From Bdellovibrio sp. SKB1291214 (GTDB lineage Bacteria > Bdellovibrionota > Bdellovibrionia > Bdellovibrionales > Bdellovibrionaceae): 64,000 bases of DNA. Below are positions 1-6,948 of this stretch, piece after piece. Each line of letters starts with the position of its first letter. Position 1 is the first letter of the stretch. The position numbers and the translations under genes were made by a program. The DNA lies in assembly GCF_002209355.2 (NCBI RefSeq), contig NZ_CP106855.1, positions 1,674,001 through 1,738,000 on the forward strand, in the 5' to 3' direction. The notes beneath the pieces were generated by a model that made no database searches, had not been told where the DNA came from, and worked only from the letters and a program-made list of their open reading frames with translations.

Positions 1-159
1 GATGTGAATTTCATCGACAAGTGCACATACTGGGCAGGGGATTTGGTTCGCGGAATGGGCTCTTTGGGCCGCTCTCTTCAGACCGGAAATATGCAGCAGT
101 ACGCGATGTACATCGGTATCGGTGTCGTCGTTGTCCTTTCATACGTGATCATGGGGTAA
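1..159 (+). CDS. nuoL: NADH-quinone oxidoreductase subunit L, C-terminal end (partial)
   Basis: Only the last 52 codons are in the window, read in frame 1 and ending with TAA at 157-159. The fragment ends in a hydrophobic helix (about residues 38-51 of the fragment) with no charged tail, as expected for the final membrane segment of a proton-pumping antiporter-like subunit. The identification rests mainly on position: it sits 3 bases before nuoM in the standard nuoL-nuoM-nuoN order of complex I operons. By sequence alone this short piece would not be diagnostic. Confidence 0.8.
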   Translation, partial: DVNFIDKCTYWAGDLVRGMGSLGRSLQTGNMQQYAMYIGIGVVVVLSYVIMG

Positions 160-162
160 GAT

Positions 163-1755
163 ATGATCCTGAGTACAATTGTTTTTCTACCTCTATTGTT
201 TGCTTTGATCATCGCAGTTTGGCCAAATGCTAAGACTCTTCGTCCTTTGGCATTGGGCTTTGCGATCATCGAATTCATCGTTTCTTTGGCCATGCTTCAA
301 CAATTCGATACGGCAACAGCGAACCTGCAAATGGTTGAGCGCTATATGTGGATCGAACGTTTTGGGATCAGTTACTTCTTTGGTATCGACGGTATCTCGT
401 TGTGGTTGGTTCTTCTGACGACGTTCTTGACTCCGATCATTATCCTGGCGAGTTGGACTTCGATCAGCGAAAGAATCAAAGGTTTCCACGTTTGCATGTT
501 CATCTTGCAAACAGCGATGCTTGGTACGTTCTTGGCGATGGATGCGATTTTCTTCTATGTATTCTGGGAATTGGCACTTATTCCGATGTATTTCATGGTC
601 GGTATCTGGGGTGGTTCACGCAGAATTTACGCAACAGTTAAGTTGTTCATTTATACATTCGCCGGCTCAGTGATGATGCTTGTTGCGATGATTTATATGA
701 TGTACCTAACTCAAGAAACGACAGGTCAAATGAGCGCAAGCTTGCTTGATTTCTATAAATTGAAAATCCCATTTGTGGGTGGAACTTTCTTTAGCCTTCA
801 AACTTTGTTGTTCTTTGCGTTTGCTTTGGCATTCGCGATCAAAGTTCCGGCATTTCCAGTTCATACTTGGTTACCCGATGCCCACGTTGAAGCCCCAACT
901 CCTGGCTCAGTTATTCTTGCCGGTGTTATGCTGAAGATGGGTACTTACGGTTTCATGCGCTGGGTGATTCCTTTGTTCCCAGAGGCTTCTGAATACTGGG
1001 CTTGGTTGTTCATGCTTATCGGTACTGTGGGTATCATCTACGGCGCCTTGGTAGCGATGATCCAACCTGACGTTAAGAAACTTGTCGCGTACTCTTCCGT
1101 TTCTCACATGGGTTATATCTTACTGGGTCTGTTTGCATTTAATGCTTACGGTATGACAGGTGGCTTGTATCAGATGTTGAATCACGGTGTTTCTACAGGG
1201 GCACTCTTCATCTTGATCGGTATGATCTATGAAAGAACGCATTCTCGTGAAATTTCTAAGTACGGTGGCTTAGCTGGTGTTCTTCCGTTGTTCACAATCT
1301 TCTTCTTTATCATCACGCTTTCTTCGATTGCGGTTCCGATGACGAACGGGTTCGTGGGCGAATTCTTTATCCTAATGGGTACCTTCCAAGCTCAACCTGT
1401 ATTTGCATACTTTGCAGTTACGGGTGTTGTACTTGGTGCGGTTTACATGCTGTGGATGTTTAAACGTGTGTTCTTTGGTGAGCAAGGTGAGTTGGTTAAA
1501 GACGAACATCACCCACTTCATGATTTGAACCTTCGCGAGATCGTAGTGATGTTACCTCTGGTTTTGATGGTGTTCTGGATGGGCTTGTTCCCGAATAATT
1601 TCCTGAGCTATTCAAAAGCAAGTATCGATCACTTGGTACAACACAAAAATAGTTACAATTTGACTATCAATGAACCTGGTGCGACTGCGACGGCAACAAC
1701 GGCAGCTCCAACGGCTGCGGAAACGACGACAGCTGAAGCACAAGGAGATAAATAA
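163..1755 (+). CDS. nuoM: NADH-quinone oxidoreductase subunit M
   Basis: Membrane subunit of respiratory complex I, one of three antiporter-like proton channels in the inner membrane. The 530-residue protein is almost entirely transmembrane helices. Family hallmarks are visible: the conserved Glu in FWELALIPMYFMVG (about residue 130), the Lys/His region FPVHTWLPDAHVEAPTPGSV (about residues 225-245), and KKLVAYSSVSHMG (about 306-318). The start follows GGGGTAAG, located in the nuoL stop region. The stop overlaps the nuoN start by one base (TAATG), so the two are probably translationally coupled. Odd feature: the last about 27 residues form a soluble Ala/Thr-rich tail (GATATATTAAPTAAETTTAE) that is not part of the core NuoM fold. 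Confidence 0.97.
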   Translation: MILSTIVFLPLLFALIIAVWPNAKTLRPLALGFAIIEFIVSLAMLQQFDTATANLQMVERYMWIERFGISYFFGIDGISLWLVLLTTFLTPIIILASWTSISERIKGFHVCMFILQTAMLGTFLAMDAIFFYVFWELALIPMYFMVGIWGGSRRIYATVKLFIYTFAGSVMMLVAMIYMMYLTQETTGQMSASLLDFYKLKIPFVGGTFFSLQTLLFFAFALAFAIKVPAFPVHTWLPDAHVEAPTPGSVILAGVMLKMGTYGFMRWVIPLFPEASEYWAWLFMLIGTVGIIYGALVAMIQPDVKKLVAYSSVSHMGYILLGLFAFNAYGMTGGLYQMLNHGVSTGALFILIGMIYERTHSREISKYGGLAGVLPLFTIFFFIITLSSIAVPMTNGFVGEFFILMGTFQAQPVFAYFAVTGVVLGAVYMLWMFKRVFFGEQGELVKDEHHPLHDLNLREIVVMLPLVLMVFWMGLFPNNFLSYSKASIDHLVQHKNSYNLTINEPGATATATTAAPTAAETTTAEAQGDK

Positions 1756-3215
1756 TGAATATGAATATTGGTCTTAGCGACATTCTTCTTGTTTCACCAA
1801 TGATCGCGTTGTTCCTAGCCAGCCTTGTGCCGATCACGGCCAAAGTTTTGCGTGGCAACCGCGAGCAAAATCCGATCATCACTCTTTGCCAAGCTTTAAT
1901 TGGTATCGTGATCGCTGTTGGTCTATTAGTCGTTTTCGGGGGCGCGGGTAAAACTGCGTTTAATAACGGCTTGATCTTTGACGGCGTGACTCAGTGGATG
2001 GGCGTGATTGCTTTGTTCTCTGCTGGAGCGGCTATGATCATGATGTACGAAAATCCATCAACGACTGGCAAACAATTCTCGGAATTGATATTCCTGGCGA
2101 TGTCTTCTGCAGTTGGTATGTTGATCCTAGTATCTGCAGTCGACCTTTTGATGGTATTTATCGGTCTCGAAATGATGTCTTTGGCATTGTATCTGATGAT
2201 CGCGATGAGCCACGAAGAAAAACTTTCCAAGGAAGCTGCACTTAAATACTTCATCCTGGGTTCATTTGCTTCGGCATTGTTCCTTTACGGTGTGGCATTT
2301 GTTTTTGGAACAACTGGAAATACAAACATCTTGGCATTCATGGAAAACGCCGCTGAATTGATTCAATCAAGCCGCCTATTCATGTTTGGTATCACGTTTG
2401 TTATCTTGGGTTTCTGCTTCAAGGTTTCAATTGCTCCATTCCATGCTTGGACTCCAGACGTGTACCAAGGAGCTCCGACTCCGCACTCTGCCTTCATGGC
2501 AACAGCTGTTAAGACAGTTTCTTTTGCAGCATTTTTGCGCGTGATTGCGACTCGTTCACTTGTTGGTTCTGAGCACTTGTTCGACATCCTTCAGTGGTTG
2601 GCAGTGATCACAATGATCATTGGTAATACGGCAGCGATCCTTCAAAACAACTTGAAACGCATGCTTGCATACTCTTCAATTGCACATTCTGGTTACCTTC
2701 TTGTAGGGGTCATCACAGCGGGTGTGAGCGACGACGCTGCATTTGGTGCTTCTGGTGTGATCTTTTATTTGTTGAGCTACGGATTGATGACTTTGGGTGC
2801 TTTCGCTATCGCAAGCATGCTTGAGAAATCAGAAAACCATATCATCAACATCGATGATCTAGCAGGATTCGCGAAACAAAGACCGATGATGGCTCTTTGC
2901 TTGACGGTGTTCTTGCTTTCATTGACGGGTATCCCACCAACTTTGGGATTCTTCGGTAAGTTTTATCTGTTCAATGCAGCCATCGGTGAAGGTCTTTTGT
3001 GGTTGGCAGTTTGGGGTATGATTAGCTCCGTAATTTCCGTTTACTACTACTTGCGCCCTATCGTTGTTATGTACATGAGAGACGGCAACGCAGACGTAGC
3101 GGAGCATTCTTTGAATGCAACGACAGTAACTGTTGTGGTTATGGCATTGGCAATCATGTGCATGGGCTTTATGTCAGGCCCATTGTTCGCCGCCGTAGAA
3201 AAAAGCCTTCTGTAA
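1755..3215 (+). CDS. nuoN: NADH-quinone oxidoreductase subunit N
   Basis: Third antiporter-like proton-channel subunit of complex I, about 14 transmembrane segments in 486 residues, normal length. Recognisable motifs are IGLEMMSLALYLMIA (conserved Glu in helix 5, about residue 137), SIAPFHAWTPDVYQGAPTPH (about 225-244) and KRMLAYSSIAHSGYLLVG (about 297-314). It is the last nuo gene, followed by a strong terminator at 3337-3366. Its TAA stop (3213-3215) forms part of the first copy of a 13-bp tandem repeat that runs downstream, so repeat-number change would not alter the protein. Confidence 0.97.
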   Translation: MNMNIGLSDILLVSPMIALFLASLVPITAKVLRGNREQNPIITLCQALIGIVIAVGLLVVFGGAGKTAFNNGLIFDGVTQWMGVIALFSAGAAMIMMYENPSTTGKQFSELIFLAMSSAVGMLILVSAVDLLMVFIGLEMMSLALYLMIAMSHEEKLSKEAALKYFILGSFASALFLYGVAFVFGTTGNTNILAFMENAAELIQSSRLFMFGITFVILGFCFKVSIAPFHAWTPDVYQGAPTPHSAFMATAVKTVSFAAFLRVIATRSLVGSEHLFDILQWLAVITMIIGNTAAILQNNLKRMLAYSSIAHSGYLLVGVITAGVSDDAAFGASGVIFYLLSYGLMTLGAFAIASMLEKSENHIINIDDLAGFAKQRPMMALCLTVFLLSLTGIPPTLGFFGKFYLFNAAIGEGLLWLAVWGMISSVISVYYYLRPIVVMYMRDGNADVAEHSLNATTVTVVVMALAIMCMGFMSGPLFAAVEKSLL

Positions 3216-3272
3216 AAGGTACGTGTAAAAGGTACGTGTAAAAGGTACGTGTAAAAGGTACGTGTAAAAGGT
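3212..3272. repeat. 13-bp tandem repeat beginning at the nuoN stop codon
   Basis: Four exact copies of GTAAAAGGTACGT at 3212-3224, 3225-3237, 3238-3250 and 3251-3263, followed by a partial copy of nine bases at 3264-3272. The first copy contains the nuoN stop. Each copy contains the palindrome GTAC. Exact copies suggest recent slippage expansion; a role is not evident from sequence. Confidence 0.97.
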
Positions 3273-3336
3273 CGCGCCAGAGGTAAAGACACACTTTGTC
3301 CATCTGACGAAGGACTTACGATAACTAGGTATTTTT

Positions 3337-3366
3337 AAAACCCCGGCGATAAACCGGGGTTTTTCT
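3337..3366 (+). terminator. rho-independent terminator of the nuo operon
   Basis: Inverted arms AAAACCCCGG (3337-3346) and CCGGGGTTTT (3354-3363) with a short loop, followed by T-rich sequence. It lies about 120 bases after nuoN, beyond the tandem repeat, and ends complex I transcription. Confidence 0.9.
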
Positions 3367-3389
3367 TTTGAAAGGTAAGTAATTACATC

Positions 3390-3432
3390 TTCAGGTAAGG
3401 CCGTAGCCCAAAAAGGTAGGGACTTACCTGAA
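3390..3432. repeat. GGTAAG inverted repeat at the 3' end of the patatin-like gene
   Basis: TTCAGGTAAG at 3390-3399 is the exact reverse complement of CTTACCTGAA at 3423-3432; the right arm contains the stop codon (complement of 3424-3426) of the minus-strand lipase gene. A further AGGTAAGT lies at 3373-3380. There is no clear T-run, so it may be a weak terminator or a repeat element. Confidence 0.7.
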
Positions 3433-4629
3433 ATCGAACTGGCGAAGGGTGTTGATTCCCGATTTAAACCCGATGCGCACGATGCGGGCCAAGATCTCTG
3501 GATTCAAGCTAAAGTGATCCACAAAGAACATTTCGTAGTTCTGAGGACGCGGAGAAATATAGATGTAATCAACTTCGGGGCGATGATGAACGCGTTCGCG
3601 AATGATTTCCAAAAGCTTTTCGCGCTGTTCTTCAGGCAATTTAATCTGCTTTAAGTATCCATCAACAGCATTATAGATCGTTTTAATATCGTTTTGTGCT
3701 TGGATATGCTTTGCAATCTTTTGCTGAATCACTTGATACAGAGCTTGATTTAAAATCAATGGTATCCCGTACTTATGAAGCGATCCCATTTCTTCTGTAT
3801 AGTGATAGGGCTGCGTGGAATAAGAAGAAATGACTAGATCCGCACCGTGATCAGCGGCTACGTGAGTTGAAAGGGTGTCTCTGATTTCCCCATCGTAAAA
3901 GAACAACTCTTTATTATCTTCGGGCCGTTTGATTCCATAGGGAGCATACACGGGCGGCAACGATGTCGACGCGGCAACCGCCGTACTGATCGGTGCATAG
4001 TTTATGTACATGTGATTTGAAGTTTTATAAGACTCGGGAAAGTTACCAAAGATAGCTTTGCGAGTGTGGTTAAGCTGGGTACCGATCACAAACAGATCTA
4101 CCCCCAAGCGAGCAAAGTCATTATCCAGCAAAACCTCTTTACGCAAATAACTTTCAATCCCACCGGTCGAAAACAAACCATTCAGTTTAAGACCGTTTTT
4201 GATCAAGGACTCTACTCCGCCTTTAACAATGGTTTTATCCAGTAAAGTTCGAGGTATGAATTTCAAAAGTCCGCTAGAGTTTAAGTTAAAGATATTTCGG
4301 TAAGAGATTGGTTTGAGATATCTAAGATCAGATTTCTCAAAGGTTGGTGTCGTTCCCGAGCCTACTTGAAAAGCGTTGATCAAAGATTCGATTGGATATC
4401 CAGCTCCTAAGATTGAAGCAACAAAAGCACCCGCACTGGACCCGACGTAACAACGGATGGTCATCGGATCGTTTTCATCGAAATTCTGACGCACCATCTC
4501 TTTGGTTCCGCCAGCGAACTTGAAACCTTTTTCTTGAAGAGCTAGGCAAACACCAATGTGGAAAGCCGCCGCTTTGATGCCGCCTCCACTTAAAACTAAA
4601 GCTATCTTCTTCTTATCTTTTATACGCAT
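3424..4629 (-). CDS. patatin-like phospholipase
   Basis: Predicted Ser-Asp dyad lipid acyl hydrolase acting on phospholipid ester bonds. The 401-residue protein shows all three family signatures: the oxyanion-hole loop LSGGGIKAAAFH (residues 13-24), the nucleophile elbow GSSAG (63-67, Ser65), and the catalytic Asp in YDGEIRD (Asp246). There is no signal peptide or lipobox; the N-terminus is lysine-rich (MRIKDKKK), so it is cytosolic or exported by a route not visible here. It is a single gene, convergent with nuoN. A role in digestion of prey or self membranes is only inference. Confidence 0.9.
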   Translation of the reverse strand: MRIKDKKKIALVLSGGGIKAAAFHIGVCLALQEKGFKFAGGTKEMVRQNFDENDPMTIRCYVGSSAGAFVASILGAGYPIESLINAFQVGSGTTPTFEKSDLRYLKPISYRNIFNLNSSGLLKFIPRTLLDKTIVKGGVESLIKNGLKLNGLFSTGGIESYLRKEVLLDNDFARLGVDLFVIGTQLNHTRKAIFGNFPESYKTSNHMYINYAPISTAVAASTSLPPVYAPYGIKRPEDNKELFFYDGEIRDTLSTHVAADHGADLVISSYSTQPYHYTEEMGSLHKYGIPLILNQALYQVIQQKIAKHIQAQNDIKTIYNAVDGYLKQIKLPEEQREKLLEIIRERVHHRPEVDYIYISPRPQNYEMFFVDHFSLNPEILARIVRIGFKSGINTLRQFDFR

Positions 4630-4771
4630 AAACTTGCTTAAGTATCTGATCTCACGTCGTGGAGGGCAACACTGGTCAGACGTTGGTCCAGCTTAAAAGC
4701 GTGACTAGTCGCTGAATAGCCAGATCAAGGTCCTGTTTTTTGTTGAATTTGAGTAAGTAGTCACACTATCT

Positions 4772-4799
4772 TTGACAGACTGAAGTCCTGTGATAGGGT
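4772..4799 (+). promoter_or_regulatory. sigma70-type promoter for the HTH/coiled-coil gene
   Basis: Perfect -35 TTGACA (4772-4777), 16-base spacer, -10-like TAGGGT (4794-4799). It would give a leader of about 85 bases before the ATG at 4890. Confidence 0.5.
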
Positions 4800-4889
4800 T
4801 GATTACGCAAGCTGAGTAGGCGACCACCATTTCCGAAAAGCTAGCTACTTGCACTTTGGCGCCAGCCGGGGTGAGTAAAAGGGGATCGA

Positions 4890-5381
4890 ATGAACGTTGA
4901 GATGAATGGTTCTTGGCTACCGCTAATGGACTACTCCACTAAATACAGAATTAGTGTGAGTACTCTCCGCCGAAGAATCAAAGCTGACGACATTCGATTC
5001 CGATTTGAAGACGGCAAGTACTTCATCATGGATGAACCGATGGGTACCCATCAAAGAGTACATCGCCCCTCCCAAGAAAGCGAAGACCTTGCTTTGGTGG
5101 GTGCTCATCAAGGAATGATGAAAGAAGGAACGGAAATGGCTTCTTCAAAGGACGAAGTGAAGGCTCAGGACCTTGCTGAAAAGACGGTTAAAGTAAATAA
5201 GGATGAGCCGATCCTTACAGCTGCAAATAAGCTTTTGAATGAATTAAAAAAAGCTTACACGCAGATCCTTCAGGAAAAGGAAGAGCAAATCTTCCAGTTG
5301 AAGGATGAAGTTACGGACCTCAAAACTTTGGTTCGAGTTTTGGAATCCGAAAACGACCGCCTGAAGGGTTTTAAACAATAA
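4890..5381 (+). CDS. small HTH-N-terminal, coiled-coil C-terminal protein of unknown role
   Basis: 163 residues. The N-terminus (about 15-50) reads as an excisionase/MerR-type helix-turn-helix, with YSTKYRISVSTLRRRIK as the recognition unit and a following wing-like DGKYFIMDEP. The middle is polar and probably flexible. Residues about 112-160 form a heptad-patterned coiled coil (ELKKAYTQILQEKEEQIFQL and on), suggesting dimerisation. The start is supported by AAAGGGG 8-12 bases upstream. It stands alone between a promoter and a strong terminator. It could be a DNA-binding regulator, but I do not recognise a named family. Confidence 0.75.
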   Translation: MNVEMNGSWLPLMDYSTKYRISVSTLRRRIKADDIRFRFEDGKYFIMDEPMGTHQRVHRPSQESEDLALVGAHQGMMKEGTEMASSKDEVKAQDLAEKTVKVNKDEPILTAANKLLNELKKAYTQILQEKEEQIFQLKDEVTDLKTLVRVLESENDRLKGFKQ

Positions 5382-5409
5382 GCCCCTCCCTTTAAATGTT
5401 ATCTTACAG

Positions 5410-5447
5410 AAACCCCGGTTGATGATGTCACCCGGGGTTTTTTGCTT
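5410..5447 (+). terminator. rho-independent terminator after the HTH/coiled-coil gene
   Basis: Arms AAACCCCGG (5410-5418) and CCGGGGTTT (5432-5440) followed by a T-rich tract. The next gene starts only about 10-20 bases later. Confidence 0.9.
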
Positions 5448-5456
5448 TTATCGTTG

Positions 5457-6311
5457 ATGGACATGGAACAATCCCAAAACTTCAATATTCCAGCATCTAC
5501 CCTGAAAGTGACGGCTCAAGCAGGTCGGCCGATGCTGGGTGATTTCATTCAGATCAATCTGTTCTCCGAGGGTGATTACGAACCCCTTCTGACGTTCACT
5601 TTGCAAAAACTAGCGGAAGTGGAAAGCATCTTGAATCTGGATGATCCTCAATCCGAAATTTGCCGAGTGCTGACGGTGGAGGGCGATGATTCCTTCGAAA
5701 TGAGCAAACCTGTCGCTGAAGTTTTAGAAAAAGCTTTGGATATCAGTGCTTTATCAGATGGATTTTTTGAACCGTTTCGCGAAGACTCGCGCAATTTAGA
5801 CCTTCGAAGTCTGATTCGTGGGTATATGATCGATCAAGCTGTGAAAAATATCTTAAGTAAAGAACAATCACTGATGGGGATGGTTCACTTGGCGGAGGGA
5901 ATTCGCTTCTTTAACTGTCCTAAAAAATCAATTCACGTGCGCATGCATAGTTCTGACGTCGAAAAAGAACTGGGTCTGTTTAAAGATGCTATCTCCACGA
6001 CCGAATCGCGAGGCAGCTTATTCGATAGCGAATCCTCAACTTTGTATATTCATCCATTAAGAGCCGGCTTAAGTGGTCGCCACACAGTTTCGGTCATTGC
6101 AGATAACTGTATGAGCGCTAATGTTCTTACAAAAATCGGGATGTATGCTCCAAAAAAGGTCATCCAATCTTGTGTTGCCGAAATGGATGCACAGATCATT
6201 GTTTTTGGAGAATCAGGCGAGATCGAAGAAATCTTTGAAGACGCTAAGGCATATAGCTTTGATCAAGGGCACATTTCTTATTCGTCTTATGACGATAGCA
6301 ATAGGGACTAG
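5457..6311 (+). CDS. ApbE-like protein, probably without FMN-transferase activity
   Basis: The order of segments matches the FAD:protein FMN transferase (ApbE) family: LAEVESILNLDDPQSEICRV, then SDGFFEPF, then LDLRSLIRGYMIDQAV, then AISTTESRGSLF, then a terminal helix with MSANVLTKIGM. Key family features are altered. The Gly-rich GGIAKG loop reads RSLIRG, the NAGGD-type motif reads LAEGI, and the metal-site Asp of the D-A-x-x-T motif is Asn in SANVLT. I infer a non-catalytic or divergent member. No signal peptide is seen. The start is uncertain: ATG at 5457 or 5463, both lacking a clear ribosome-binding site, with a TTG at 5442 inside the upstream terminator. The 3' end overlaps the convergent nuclease gene by 68 bases. 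Confidence 0.65.
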   Translation: MDMEQSQNFNIPASTLKVTAQAGRPMLGDFIQINLFSEGDYEPLLTFTLQKLAEVESILNLDDPQSEICRVLTVEGDDSFEMSKPVAEVLEKALDISALSDGFFEPFREDSRNLDLRSLIRGYMIDQAVKNILSKEQSLMGMVHLAEGIRFFNCPKKSIHVRMHSSDVEKELGLFKDAISTTESRGSLFDSESSTLYIHPLRAGLSGRHTVSVIADNCMSANVLTKIGMYAPKKVIQSCVAEMDAQIIVFGESGEIEEIFEDAKAYSFDQGHISYSSYDDSNRD

Positions 6312-6765
6312 TAAGATTGTTGTCAGACCAAATCCCAAGACGTTGATTTCTTGCTTCATCAACGGACGCAAGATAACGACCCTTTGAGTATTTGGTAGAA
6401 TCATAGGCCCAACCATTTTGAACGATCATCAAATTAACATTCTTATCGCCGATGAAAACAGTACAAGTAACACGATCAAAAGACTTTCCATCGCACTCTA
6501 GATTTACTTGTTTTCCTCGAACGACGGATTCAGTGAAATCACGCGCTTGCTTGCCATACTTTTGCGAAAGCTCAGGGCAATCGATCCCCGCAAAGCGAAC
6601 CTTGGCTATTTTATTTCCAACCTTCACACGACAAGTATCGCCATCATGACATTTCTCAACCACGCCGGATAGAAATTGAGTTTTATTTTGTTTTCTTTTT
6701 TTTGCCTCTGCTGAAAAAACAGAAAAAGAAAGCGCCACTGCCAAAATCAAAGAAGTAAATCTCAT
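6244..6765 (-). CDS. secreted thermonuclease-like (SNase family) protein
   Basis: Staphylococcal-nuclease fold enzyme, a calcium-dependent phosphodiesterase acting on DNA and RNA. 173 residues with a signal peptide of about 21 residues (MRFTSLILAVALSFSVFSAEA), so probably periplasmic or secreted. Catalytic-site landmarks are GDTCRVKVG (metal Asp), VRFAGIDCPEL (Arg and metal/general-base region) and FDRVTCTVFI (second Arg). Its C-terminal 22 codons overlap the ApbE-like gene on the other strand. A role in degrading prey nucleic acid is plausible, and pairs with the nucleoside salvage genes at 27902-30724, but this is inference. Confidence 0.9.
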   Translation of the reverse strand: MRFTSLILAVALSFSVFSAEAKKRKQNKTQFLSGVVEKCHDGDTCRVKVGNKIAKVRFAGIDCPELSQKYGKQARDFTESVVRGKQVNLECDGKSFDRVTCTVFIGDKNVNLMIVQNGWAYDSTKYSKGRYLASVDEARNQRLGIWSDNNLTSPYCYRHKTNKKCALDQSYMP

Positions 6766-6865
6766 AAAGGTGCCTGCCTACTTGCGCGTTGTTTGTTGCA
6801 TCACCGCGTTGGATGTTTGGGAAATAGGATAGATTTGATTGGGGAGTTTTGCAATCCGAGGTCCG

Positions 6866-6900
6866 GAAAAAAGAAAAACGGACTGATTTCTCAGTCCGTT
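6866..6900 (-). terminator. rho-independent terminator of lon
   Basis: Arms AACGGACTGA (6877-6886) and TCAGTCCGTT (6891-6900), loop TTTC; on the minus strand the stem is followed by TTTTTCTTTTTT. It lies 48 bases after the lon stop. Confidence 0.9.
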
Positions 6901-6948
6901 CTATACATCGTCATTAGGGAGGGGCGATGCTTTTTGTTACTCTAGTGC

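Noticed and set aside
4630-4771. Possible RNA gene in the gap before the HTH/coiled-coil gene
   Set aside because: No tRNA-like fold, terminator or known RNA motif upstream of the promoter was seen.
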